From: Coniferiporia sulphurascens
Taxonomy: Eukaryota > Basidiomycota > Agaricomycetes > Hymenochaetales > Hymenochaetaceae
DNA length: 64,000 nt
Assembly (NCBI GenBank): GCA_002794785.1
Contig: NBBA01000004.1
Coordinates: 124,001-188,000 of the forward strand
Reading direction: 5' to 3'
The position numbers and the translations under genes were made by a program. Below the pieces are notes generated by a model. The model was given only the letters and a program-made list of their open reading frames with translations, made no database searches and was not told where the DNA came from. Positions 46,201-57,259 of this stretch are shown in pieces (position 1 is the first letter of the stretch; every line of letters begins with the position of its first letter).

Positions 46201-47847
46201 GTAGGGTAGTTTACCAGACTATGGAAGGTTGTGGAAACCCAAGGAATACCTTGGTAATACAAGTAGGGCTATCAGTAAGCAAAGCACGTCATGGTGATGC
46301 GATATGGCATTATCATGGCGTCTTATGGTGCAAGGTGAATAAGGATGAGTAAGGAAGAGAAATGGGGGAGTTGTGCTGACTGATGATGATGAAGAGGAAG
46401 TGAGTCAGCGCAATAAGGGAAAGTAAAGGAAAATTGTAACAAATATGGCACAGGGTCCACGAGGTAAGCCCAGCCAGGGCCAAACGATCCATTGCTGTCA
46501 ATTCCGCGATCCTTTGACTTCAACTGGAAGTTGGCGTCTATTGCTAACACAAGCATGTAAATCCACCTGTTACCACACTACGTTAGTGACTACCGTATGA
46601 CACATACAGTATGGACTCACTGAACTGCCGAATTCTCCCAACCGATGGGTAAGTTCTTGCCAGGATGAGGACATGCGGGGCAGTCAAGCGCAAGTTGACC
46701 GCTCCACGTTTGGTTGACACCAGCTGGATCATGAGCTCGACCCACATGCTTTAACATAAGCAGGTGGCGATAGCAGCGCATTACACGAATGAATTCGTCA
46801 TATCGCTTCTGTATGTGTTTGTTAGATCATGTACCAATCTTTCTATAACACTGCGTACAGGTAATTTTTTTATCCCTGAATTGTCACTCATATGGGTGAG
46901 ACCCAAGTAATAATCATGTGCAGACATTTTTCCTTGCACACTGAGTTCATGAAAGTGATCGAGCATGGCAAAAGTGAATGCTGTGCATGGGTTTGTTGTT
47001 GTTGCCGGGTACCATCAATGGCGCATGAGCTGGTTTGCCTTTTTCCAATGCTTGTTGGCTCCGTGGCATCTGCAATAGACTATGTCGACAAGATGAAATC
47101 CATTAACGTGATATACAACAATATACTGCTGATGTAGTGGGGAAGGGCAGGCATTCCCAGCATGACCTATGTGTACCTTGAGACCGAGTGACTGAAGCAA
47201 TGCTTTATCCCAGAAAGACCCATTCCATTCCTAGGAAATTTTAATTCCAAGAAAGTAAAAATAAAAATAATAACACCCACTTCAATTCTGTGTAAAGGCA
47301 GATGCTCGTGGGAGGAAATGAGACATGTTTGACATGAAGATGGCGACCCGAAGCATTCCACACAACGGAACGGGGTATTCGGCGAAAGGCATTCATGGCA
47401 TCTTGCATTGTGTGCATGCCCCTCGTGCATAACGAGCTCATCGAGATAGGTATGCCGATGCAGTAACCAGTCTTGAAGAGCTTGGGCCTGTAAACAGAGT
47501 TGTCAGTGGGGAAGTTCATAACATACTTGAAAATCACTTTCACGCTGATTTTTCTTTTCCTTGTCTTTCAGCTTGGTCCTGTTGTCTACTGGAGTATCTT
47601 GTAGCTCCGGAAGGTCGTTGAACGTGCCGATATCGAATCCATTCAGGACGGATTCCACAGCATCATACACGCCCAATGTCGCAGCCTCAGGTCGCACATC
47701 CAATTCAACGATGTCCTCGACATAGTCCATGCAGTAGCGGAGTTTACCAGTCTTCGTGAAGGCCTTACCCAAGATTCAAGCCATTGAGGCCACTGATGAG
47801 GGCCCCAGTGCAGTCCCCAGAGGCTCTCCCCTCCTTCGCTTAGCCAT
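43295..47847 (-). pseudogene. KDZ transposase with CxC2-type cysteine cluster, inactivated
   Basis: ATG 47847 opens MAKRRRGEPLG; a TGA at 47778-47776 (codon 24, probably from CGA) is followed in frame by LGKAFTKTG. Exons include 47847-47527, 47487-47281 and 47230 to about 46877, then further exons to the stop at 43295. The CxC2 region (47.43-47.30 kb) has CHECLSPNTPFRC, CVEC and CQTC. KDZ catalytic-core text follows: LGLKVHIGHAGNACPSP, YDEFIRVMRCYRHLLM, LAIDANFQLK, TTHANDGYLVSGVGAVICAR, PNGVGD-like SNGVGDLQKGERY, MDGEGIEQGWSHIN and TREMGPGFRHDT. A family C solo LTR (45882-46441) sits between DPVPY and KQLRLQK. With the TGA and the 560-bp insert the enzyme cannot be made in full. Confidence 0.9.
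45882..46441 (+). repeat. Solo LTR, family C, inside the KDZ transposase
   Basis: 560 bp, TG...CA ends, flanked by AATAC (45877-45881) and AATAT (46442-46446), a 5-bp duplication with one change. It interrupts the transposase in the DxNF catalytic exon. Confidence 0.85.
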
Positions 47848-48634
47848 GGATGTCAGCGATGGCTCATGGGGACAGATCTATCGTAGGGTGGAGCAATAAG
47901 TTCCCACCCAATATGGAAGTGGTTGGTAACACTCACCTCCCCTTCATGTGCAAGTATTGCTTGACGTGCCTGCACACCGCATGGACGACAATCATAAACA
48001 CAGAGCTTAAAGTCTGTAAGACCACATAGCATACATATTTTTTGTATGATTTTCTAATAGTGATAGTAATTTCAAGCCCTTACAGCCATGTATCGATAAA
48101 CAAGAGCATGCTCACCATTTGTGGTTCCAATAAGATGGCCTAGAGGCCGCTTCACTTCACTTCACTTCAGGTCCCTACAAACGGGTAAAAACGAGCCACA
48201 CAGTAAGCTGGAGATCGAGGCGCATAAGTCGTAATTAAATGTAATTACTCCGGTATTGTATCTAGCTGCTCCATGTCGAGCTTGTGCACTGTATACCTCC
48301 CATATCTTATCCTGGGCATGTTTGCCTCATCTGGGGTCCCTATGAGGATGTATTAACATGTCAGGTCAGGTAAATAGTCTTAGAACAAGTCAAAGTGTAT
48401 ATAAAGTGGCAAACCATGTTTCTCGTGCTGCGCATTGGCACGCATCGGTCCGGGTGCTCCTGAGAAGCTCGACTTTGTCACATATTAGTTGTACTCAGTG
48501 TCAACCCTATCCCTCCCATCTCTCCCCTCCCATCTCTCCTCTCATCTACCATCTACCTGTCCCAGTGAGTACTCCTTCACCCATCCATTCTCCCTCTCAC
48601 TTATCCATCCATCCCATCCATCCATACCAGCATC
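47848..48634. other. Divergent spacer within the KDZ element
   Basis: Lies between the transposase start and the small plus-strand gene. TATATAAAG near 48396 is a possible TATA box for the latter. No ORF of note. Confidence 0.4.
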
Positions 48635-49180
48635 ATGTCCAACCAGCCGCTGCCGTTCACATTCCCCCACCCGTCGATTCCTGGGGCATTCGTACACGCC
48701 CGGACAGTGCTGCCACTTCCTCAAGATGACCTCCCAACTGTCATCTGGCTGGTCAATGCGTACCAGACCGACCCTGGATTCTGTGCGGTCTGCGAGAGCG
48801 TGGCTCTACAGGTGGGGGTGGCTACATTTGGGTGGTTGTTGAGAGGTGTTGCCATTCGGTGAGTTCCTCCCTTTTTTCGTCCTGAGCGTGCCTTGCTCAT
48901 GGGTACCTTAGTTCCAGGGTACATCGAATGGAGATCGACCATCGAGAGCATCTAACGGTGACCTACCGTTATTTCGATGTACACTCTCAGCGTCAATTTC
49001 CAATATTCGAAGTAACTTATCATATTCCGTTTGTTCGGATTGATGTTGTAAGTACTTTGCTTGCTTTTTTGTCTTATTTTCATTCTCTTTTTTCTGTGGT
49101 AATTTATTGCTCACTTTCTGTAGGGAAATCATGGCTACTTCGATTTGGAAAGTCTCACTGGCACTCCCTGTCAGGATTAG
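48635..49180 (+). CDS. Possible small KDZ cargo gene, three exons
   Basis: Exons 48635-48858, 48912-49047 and 49124-49180 with introns GTGAGT...CTTAG and GTAAGT...TGTAG; 417 nt, 138 residues, phases consistent. The first exon reads like folded protein (FPHPSIPGAFVHARTVLP, VALQVGVATFGWLLRG); the second is Tyr/Phe-rich. No domain is recognised. It may be only a fragment, since short plausible exons occur further on (for example near 50070-50170), and the small size makes the call uncertain. Confidence 0.35.
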
Positions 49181-49382
49181 TAGTTCGCTTTTATAATTTT
49201 GTCTTCATATGCGCATTTAGTAGTCTCCACTTTGCTTTCTGTCTTGCTCCTTCCGTTTTTCTAACCCACATGCCTACCTCATTTATTTACACTCACACAT
49301 CACAGCTTTTAGCCCGGTTTCTGTACAAGCTATAATGTCTGTTTCTTTTCATGTACAACAGCACATCCTGTATTTCGAAGAC

Positions 49383-49440
49383 ACCTTGACTGTATACATA
49401 GGTATGCCTACCAAGGCGTAGCTACGCATACAGTCAAGGT
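49383..49440. repeat. Near-perfect hairpin, 27-bp arms
   Basis: ACCTTGACTGTAT (49383) returns as ATACAGTCAAGGT at 49440. The arms continue inward with a few mismatches to a 4-base loop near 49410-49413. It could be a tiny foldback element or an RNA hairpin. Confidence 0.7.
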
Positions 49441-49685
49441 GGGTAGTACTAGTACCGTATGTAATATCACATCTATTCTGTCTCCCATCGTAGTCCAAAC
49501 AAGCTTGAATGGGTTTGACATTCTGATACTGAGTGCGGCTGTTTGTGAGTGCATACAACCATTGGTTCTAAGGATATTGCAATACGGTCTATCAACCATG
49601 ACTTCCAAGTCGGTGGATTGTCCTGGATGTAAATCGTTCCCAGTCTGAATGCATTGTAAATCACAATTTAGGATTGGTCTAGTAT

Positions 49686-50006
49686 CATGATGCTAGTACT
49701 AGCATACACGGTCCTTGTACTAATACATTTGAGTTGACCTGGGATAATCCAGGCGCATATAACAACCACACTTCGTCTTCACGATAGTGGGCATGATGCT
49801 AGTAGTAGCATATACGGTCTTTGTACTACACATTCGAGTTGACCTGGGATAATCCGGGCACATATAGCAGCCACAACTTGTCTCCTTGATAGTGGACATG
49901 ATGCTAGTACTAGCATATATGATTCTTGTACTACATGTTCAGGTTGACCTGGGATAATCACTGGCATGGGCGCATATAACCACAATTTGTCTTCACGATA
50001 GTGGTG
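49686..50006. repeat. Three tandem copies of a ~106-bp unit
   Basis: Units start at 49686, 49792 and 49897, each beginning CATGATGCTAGTA.TAGCATA and containing GTTGACCTGGGATAATC and a closing ACGATAGTGG or TGATAGTGG. Each unit also contains an internal short palindrome CTAGTACTAG. Non-coding. Confidence 0.85.
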
Positions 50007-51253
50007 AAAGCTGCCTTATTCTTTATATGGGTAATTTTGTGACAATCTAATTTAACTGCACATCCTTTCAGCAAAAGCCGCCCTCACGGTATACGTCATC
50101 GTCATTCAAGGGAACCTTCTTCCCTGGCACCCTCGGCTTACGCTCATGCTGTCTCTCAGGCTGCATAGCGTAAGTCTGTTCATCCAGCATGATTTATTTT
50201 CTTTATCTGATGAGTCGCCGACTCTGTCAGCGAACATGCGTGAATTGCGGTTCATGGTTGCGGACCACTCACCTGGCCGACTCCAGCGCGCAGAGTAGAC
50301 TAGAAATCCCTAAGCACTCAAATTGAGGAGAATTCCGCCACAATGTATTCACGCAATTTTTTGTAACAAAATGGAGGGAAAAGCCCTTCATTCGACTCCT
50401 CCACACATGTTGTGTGCACCCATTGTAACCCAATACACTGTCGCTATTATTTCCCGTAATCCAGTTTACATGATATTTGTAATGAAAATATGAAGATAAT
50501 AGTCTATTTGTAACCCCACGCACCTTGCTTTCCGCTGCCTGTTCTCATTCTTCAATCATGGCGCAGGAAATGAATGAGTCCCAAGATGCGGCTGGTCCTG
50601 TATTTCAATCGTTTCGCAGTTTGCCCACATTGCACTTCGCCCGCTTTACATTTCGATCGTATCGCCTTCAACCATCTCGCACTTCGACCGTCTCCATCAT
50701 CCAAGCACCATCAGCACCACATGAACTCGCAGACATACCGTAAAATTTGAAATGGGCTGTGTCTTCTCATTAGAATTTTCAGCTGAGCATACACTGCGTC
50801 TTACCTAGTAGATACATCCCGGATGTCCATACCACCAGCGAGACGAGTGGAAAGCGAGTGGGGGGGTTAAAGTGACCTAGTGAAGTGACGACCAAACACT
50901 GGTCACTCAATACCAAGTCCGAACAACACCGGCACTACTCAACTTTGGGGTTACCGATAACGCACTTTTTTTGGGAGATCTAAGATCAAACCCTTACTGT
51001 TGCCACAGTTTGTGGAGCTCTACCTGGTCTTGAGTGCGCTTGCATTTTCATCCACAAAATCGGGTGTATGTGTATCTCAACCTGGGTGATTATTGTGCAA
51101 AACATACTGGTAATTTCAGGTGGGCCGAAATATGCACATGGTTGGCCTCACGTCAGGACCCGAAGTGTAAGACGCCATACCTTAGCCGGAACCTGCAGCA
51201 CCTGACTGGTCCGATACTACATAGGTCTCTGCTCAGGCAGACAAACTAGCGAT
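50007..51253. other. KDZ internal DNA, no supported gene
   Basis: Contains isolated short open stretches on both strands without motifs. One at 50070-50160 (plus) is hydrophobic and could be an exon of the small gene. Confidence 0.35.
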
Positions 51254-51913
51254 GGATGGATTTGAAACCAGGGGCAACGCATATGTGAGACAAGCCTATC
51301 TAATGACATAGTGGCACTTACACAATGAAAAACAAAAGAGCTTAAGATTTCAATGGCGCGATATATTGATGGATGCATAATCTATGCTAGATGACTGCAC
51401 CTGCCAAGAGGACCGTTTTAAAATGTCAAAAAAAAAGCGGCACCCGGGCTACCAACCATTAATCATCCGTCCCCTTCGATAGTATGCAATTTGCCAGCCG
51501 GCTGACAAAATGTTCTTTCTGAAACTCTAAAGGGGGAGAGTGAGATTGGGATAGATTGAAACTAGGGGTGATGTGTATATGAAACAAGCTTGTTCAATGA
51601 CATGGTGGCACTCACATAATGCAAAACAAAAGGAACTGGGATTTCAATGGCATGGTATCTTGACAGATGCATAATCTATACCAATATCCCTCATAAACAG
51701 CTGCACCTGTTGGGAGGGGCCATTTTATAATGTCACAATAAAAGCGGCAGACAGGCTACCAACCACTCACTTCCATCCCCTTCGATCGCATGCAGTTTAC
51801 CGGCCGGAGTCAGGGAAAAAGGCGATGTAAGCGATAGATATGTGCTAGCCAGTTTTTTCTTCAATGACCGGCAAAATGTTCTTTCCGAAATTCTAGGGGG
51901 AGAGCAAGATTGC
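51254..51913. repeat. Direct tandem duplication, ~300-360 bp units
   Basis: Copy 1 is at about 51254-51549 and copy 2 at about 51550-51913. Shared blocks: GATTGAAAC.AGGGG or the like at the start, GACAT.GTGGCACT, GATTTCAATGGC, TGCATAATCTAT, AAGCGGCA, GGCTACCAACCA, CCCCTTCGAT and AAAATGTTCTTTC. Non-coding; it lies just upstream of the intact cargo gene, so it may be part of its regulatory region. Confidence 0.8.
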
Positions 51914-52003
51914 GGGATGGATTCAGACCATAAATAATGAAAGAGTACACTCCTGGGTATTACCCTCCCACTTAGCTATCAACCTGCCAATGCAACACTA
52001 ACC

Positions 52004-54503
52004 ATGTCTTGGATGAGCCAATCCCAGAAGGACTTTCTCGAGAATTTGATCCCCACCTATATCGAGGTTGGCGGAAAGTCGACGATGGCGAAGGCCTTCT
52101 TCTTGCGCGATGTGTTCGACAAGTTCACTGTGGTGTGGGGTCCTGGGTCAATCAACTTCAACAATCCCAAAATATATGTGGGCACTCCAGAAGAGGTTTT
52201 GAGGAAGAAAAGGATCGCACTCCAAGTGGTACGTGGTTAGAGCCACACTCCATTAGATGTCAATTTCTCACCCTTTTCATTTATTAGCACATTTGGGACT
52301 GGTTCAAGAACCACATTCATCCGAAAAAGTCGATGGCGGCTCAGCAGTCGCTTTTTCATGATCTCCTCGGTGGCGGACCCAAACCAACGAGGAAGCGAAA
52401 ACTCCATGCCAATGAAGCATACTACTTGTTGTATGTCAAGAACAACCCGGTTGAGAAATCGAAACTAGACGCCACCTACACTGATGAATGTGCCAGGCTC
52501 GTTAGCCTCAACGAGCCCCACGTGGGTAACATATCGTTTCTGAGGAAGTGGTCGACCGACCAGCTCGCTGCCGCATCAGATGAGGTCAAGGCCGAGGTTG
52601 AAGCTTACCATGATAAAACCACGACCACTGAAATCGAAGGCGAGATGGAGGATGCAGAGGACGAGGGAAACAAGGAAGTCAGAGTGGAGAGGCAGCGCCT
52701 TTCCAAAGCCCACAAGCTTCAGTCGTAAGCATTCAGTGCTGTCATTAATTATCATCACTAAATATGTCACAGGAAACTTGATATACTTGCTGAGACACTC
52801 AAGAACATTGGATCAGAGCTCGAATGGCAGCTAGGCAGGAAAGGATTTTTCTTCGTTGCGGTGCCCGAGCCAAGGGCTGGAGGCAAGCTTACCATCCACA
52901 AGTAAGTTCATGTCGATTTTTGTAGTCTAGTTGTGAGCGAAGTACTTACAGTATATTGTAAGAATTGGTTTCGGCACCACTGCCGATGAGAAAGAACAAG
53001 ACTTCGAGTCTTTTCATCCCTGCTTTAGGGAACAAGTATTAATGTACATGGCTCAGTGGGTGTCTAAGGCAATTCGTGAGTTCGCATTTATTTTTGATAG
53101 GGTAATCGCAAACTCATCTTTTGTTGTAGCCAAATCTTCTCGAGACGAGGTATCCTTGACAGCAAGGATCGATCTCGATGCGAGACCCGACAACACCAGC
53201 TCAACTTCAGGCGAAGCACTTCCACCAAGTAGCCGCATACCTTTGAGTGAACTAAACAACCCCTCTCTCATCACAATCGACCCTGATCGCGAAGACGGCG
53301 ATGACAAATTGGAGGTCTCTTCACCTGGTGTAGGTTCGAATGATGTGACGACCGTCTCTAAGCCCTGCGATAAGCGTCCACGACCAACTGAAGGGCCACT
53401 TACCAAATACAAGAAGGAGTGTGCCAAGAAGATCACAGCCAACAAAAAGCTCATGGAGAGCATAGGCTTGACCGGTCCTGGGGGTGCTGTTAGTCTCTTC
53501 ATGCCAAAGCCAAAGCCGATGAGGACAGAGCCAAGGTTTAAGAGATCACGGAGGGGAGTCGACGAGTTTGACATGATGGATATCGATACACAAGCCCCTA
53601 GGCCTGAGGCTGAGGGTAACCCGCCCGTCACATCAGACATGACAGACTCGCTCACATCCGGCATCGATAACTCGGCGACAGACGACCTTACTCCTGCTCT
53701 CGACGTCGATTTGTCGCCTGAAGAGGTTTCTGCCTGGGTTTTGTCATCCTCAGTTTCGTCGTCCTCGGTTTCTACATCCTCGGTTTCTACGCTCTGTGAT
53801 CACGAAAGCGGGCCTGGGTATTCCCTGAAGACAATACCTCTTGTTTTTGTGACCGCATCTTCTGTGCCAGCATTTAACTTCGAGTTAGTGAAGGACGTGG
53901 ATCAGCTCAAGAACAGTGAGTGGATTCCAGATGCCGAAGCATTCCTACGGCAGTGTCTGAGGGGGGATGTGGGGCATGCATTGATTATGCACTGGGTTGA
54001 GTTTGAATTTTATATGGGCTTTCTGGTGAGTTCCATAATTGTCGCAATCCATCTCGATGTTTACCACAAAGCTATAGGCAGGCAAAAATCTGACGATTCC
54101 AACAAAGAATCACCCCGAGGCCGTTGCCTGGTGGATAAAGCGGCACCGTAAGTATGATAACTTCCCACCAATGACATCCGTTGCGGATTATGTGAACAAG
54201 TGGTTGGGATGGTACAGTAGTCTCCAACCTCCTGGTCCTTGGCGAGATGCAGGCAGCCTCCTCATCATGCATGCTCGACGCACTCAGGAAGATTTGGACA
54301 GTACCACTGATTGGAAGTCTTTGAAAGTTGGCAGTCGAAATGGGTTTTTTATAATTCTATTGTCTCTTGCCTTTTGGGCCATCAAACTCGATGCAGATGA
54401 TGACTGGGCTCAGTTTGAGCCTGTCGTCGCAGATGTCAACTGGGTCATACAATCGATCATTGCTTCCATGCGTGAGGTCAGGGATAAAGGGATCGCACCT
54501 TAA
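52004..54503 (+). CDS. KDZ cargo gene, intact six-exon unknown protein (741 aa)
   Basis: Exons 52004-52228, 52288-52724, 52773-52901, 52963-53075, 53130-54025 and 54078-54503; 2226 nt with every intron a short GT-AG and all phases consistent. The N-terminus (SQSQKDFLENLIPTYIEVG, then FFLRDVFDKFTVVWG) is a compact, aromatic-rich segment followed by a basic KPTRKRKLHANEAYYLLY stretch. The middle is acidic and Ser-rich with a basic cluster RPRPTEGPLTKYKKECAKK. The C-terminal part has Trp-rich helical text (EAVAWWIKRHRKYDNFPP, YVNKWLGWYSSLQPPGPWR). There is no TET/JBP dioxygenase or methyltransferase motif, although KDZ elements are known to carry such genes. It is unbroken while the transposase is dead, suggesting either recent decay of the latter or selection on this gene. 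Confidence 0.75.
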
Positions 54504-54892
54504 CTCGGCTTGTAAGAGGGTGCGTATCTAAGCTGGATGTCCGATAATTTGGGATCAAATGCAGCTTGTATTGAGTCGCATAGCGTAAATCGTTTTCAAT
54601 AATTTACTCTTGTCTACTTAGTTGCAGAATTATCATTGTGGCCATGATTGTGTGTTCTTGAGCTTTGTCAGGTTGAGTAGGTCAGCGGTCCAAGCTTCGG
54701 TTCGGCATCCTAGGCGGGACCAGTATGAAACGGTAACAATCTCCCCCCTATTCATCTTGAGACACCTCAGCGATGACTGACCTGTGACTACTCTGTAATG
54801 TTGATGACAAAGTGACTCCTGGAAACACCCAATGGCGCCAGGCCGCTCTGCAAACTGAGGTGGCTATCTTCTGGACTCTCAGCAGTGCCGAA
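54504..54892. other. KDZ internal spacer
   Basis: 3' flank of the cargo gene up to the right TIR. No gene seen. Confidence 0.4.
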
Positions 54893-57259
54893 AACAAAAT
54901 ATGGATAGACGACAGATGGCCACAAGATCATCGACTCATTGACTCCCACATCGGCGAACATCATGTGGGACCACGCCATCAGTGAACCTCAACTGCGACA
55001 GCCGATAGCACTGCGCTCGCGCCTGAAAAGCTCTGGCATCCATCGACATCAACTCGACATCGGCAATGTCTTGCAGGACCATGCCTGCCACTAGCGATTG
55101 TTAATCACAACAGCACTGCGCTCGAAAAGATGTGACATACTGGGACTGGGAGGATGCATGAGGGGGGCGAGATTACAGTGCCAGCAAAAGCAATGGCGAT
55201 ATCGATTGTCAGCGATGGGTATGGTTACTATGGTATGTCCAGCTACTATCTATACATGCAATCCTTTCTACTTGAATCTGACAACGGGGCTATCAGAAAC
55301 AAGGCCATCGGCAATACTGCAATATAGCAAGCGACGCAGCGACAATACCGACCCAACGATGGCGTACGTTGGACCCAGCAGCGACAGCGGCAGCGATGCC
55401 AACTGTTACAATTTTCCCTTTACTTTCCCTTATGCGCTGACTCATTTCCTCTTCATCATCATCAGTCAGCGCAACTCCCCCATTTCTCTGCCTTACTCAT
55501 CCTTATTTGCCTTGTGCCATAAGACACCATGATGACGCCTTATTGCACCATCATGACGTGCTTTGCTTACTGACCACCGTACTTGTATTACCAAGGCCTT
55601 CCTTGGGTTTCCTTGACCCTCCATAGTCTGGTAAACATACCTAACCAAGTCGCTACAGTAACAAACACATAGAGTAGCATATAAGCATGTAACTTCAGTA
55701 GCACAAGCCCTAAGCTTGTGCTCTTTGTTCATACAAGCCCATTATCTGCTACCACCAGTCTACTGTGTGCCTTCTGGCCCTTAGTCGCTTTGTCATAACC
55801 CGACTCGCTATAGAAGCCCATCGCGACCACATCGCCGATCAGGAAGCCCCATCGACGATCATCCCTCGACTTACGACATCTAGGAAGCCCCGTTGCCGTA
55901 CCATCAGTTCCGACAATCAGGAAGCCCCGACGTCGATCACCGCGTAACCGTTGAGCTTAACACCAACAATGGCAGCGATATCGTCTTTGTACAATCGAGA
56001 TGGCGACTGCTTTAATGCCAGCAGCGATGGCGCGCAGCTGATGGCAGCGATAGTGACAATTGCGACTATTCCGACAGCAAAGTGCTCGGAAAGCGATGCC
56101 ATTGGTATTTCTGCAATATCGCAGGCTAACGGCAGCGATACCGACCCATCAACGGCATGTGATGGACCCGGTGGAGGCGACAGCAATTGCTGCAATATCG
56201 ATTTGGCGGCAGCCTTGACAACAGTGGCGACAGGGCACAACCGATGATGGCGATAACACCAACAGTGATATCATGAGTACGGACGGTGAAGGATTGTAAG
56301 GGAAGGAGGGTGGGTGGGCCTGGGGAGGCGATGGAGCCGTCATCCACGAGGGGGCCAGCTGTGCGGGCAGGCGCAAGATGGTGGTGAGTGTCCTCCTTGA
56401 GCCACTTGTGTGCATACCATCAAGACGAGGCGAAGTTGCTCATGCTCCTGCAGTTATAATTCTTTAATGAGAAAATTTCTTCGATTTTGCGTGACAGTCG
56501 CTGTGAGCAGGCGCAATGGGTGCGATACAGCACGGCGCAGCATGGCCACTTCAAGCTCACTGTCAAGACGAGACCGAACCCATTTATGTCCCTGAGGGTA
56601 TAATTTTCAAATAATAAGTTTTTTCGATTTTGGACGGCAGGCACGACAGGTGCAGTACAGGGCAGGGCGGTGCGGTGAGGCCACTGCACGCTCACTATCA
56701 AGATGAGGCGAAGCCTCCCATTATTCTGTGGGTGTAGTTTTTTAATAAGAATTTTTTCGATTTTCTACAGCGGGCGTGGTGATCTCAGTGGACTCAATGG
56801 GCACTGTACATCACGGTGAGGCCACTTGTGTGCAAAACATCATCTGTAGTAATGATTTTTTAAATAAACATTTTTTTCGATTTTACACAGTGGGCACGCA
56901 CAGCAGGTGTGATGGGCGCAGGGCGGCGACGAGGAGCGAGTGCTGTGGTGCAACGAGCGGCGGATGTGGCGCAGCCAGGCATGCGCTGCAGGCTACATCA
57001 AGGGTCTGGTCCCTGTCAGGGATCGCGCCCCTTCCTAATTAGGCCCGCGGTGGGCGGGCACCGACCCCAACGGCAGTACCAAGCCTATTTGGCCGAGCTC
57101 CTGCCTTTCCGGGATGCCGTGGGCGCTGACAGAGGCAAGCCAACTGACTAAAGGCCCAATATGGGCAGTTTCAGCCACCCCAGTAACTTACTGGCCAGGT
57201 GTGATTACTCAAATGCAGTAATTACAGGCTTGGGTACTAGCATATTGGTTAGCACTGGT
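54893..57259. repeat. Right terminal inverted repeat of KDZ element (with nested LTR)
   Basis: Reverse complement of the left arm, interrupted at 55404-55962 by a family C solo LTR. It carries four AAAATCGAA units (as their complement, near 56484, 56625, 56758 and 56877) against five on the left, so one unit has been lost or gained. Confidence 0.85.
55404..55962 (-). repeat. Solo LTR, family C, reverse, in the right KDZ arm
   Basis: 559 bp, starting TGTTACAATT and ending TTGAGCTTAACA on the plus strand, flanked by CCAAC (55399-55403 and 55963-55967). Removing it joins the two halves of the TIR. Confidence 0.9.

Larger units (their letters stand above)
41038..57259 (-). mobile_element. KDZ-type DNA transposon, 16.2 kb, long TIRs, with cargo
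   Basis: Inserted in copia B gag with the duplication GTCAGCA (41031-41037 and 57260-57266; an eighth base, G versus T, may be a mutated position of an 8-bp duplication). The ends are TIRs of about 1.9 kb: 41038-42955 and, interrupted by a solo LTR-C, 54893-57259. Near the very ends both arms read AACCAATATG and, further in, CTGCATTTGAGTAATCA. Contents: a KDZ transposase (minus), a possible small gene (plus), an intact 741-residue cargo gene (plus) and several tandem repeats. The transposase class is known to be abundant in Agaricomycetes and to carry passenger genes. Confidence 0.9.

Noticed and set aside
49686..50006. CRISPR-like array
   Set aside because: Whole 106-bp units repeat without unique spacers, and the genome is eukaryotic.
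50269..50523. 84-codon minus-strand ORF in the KDZ element
   Set aside because: No domain, no splice context and composition like the surrounding spacer.
52004..54503. TET/JBP dioxygenase or methyltransferase cargo
   Set aside because: Known KDZ passengers, but no HxD...H dioxygenase or SAM-binding motif is visible in the translated exons.
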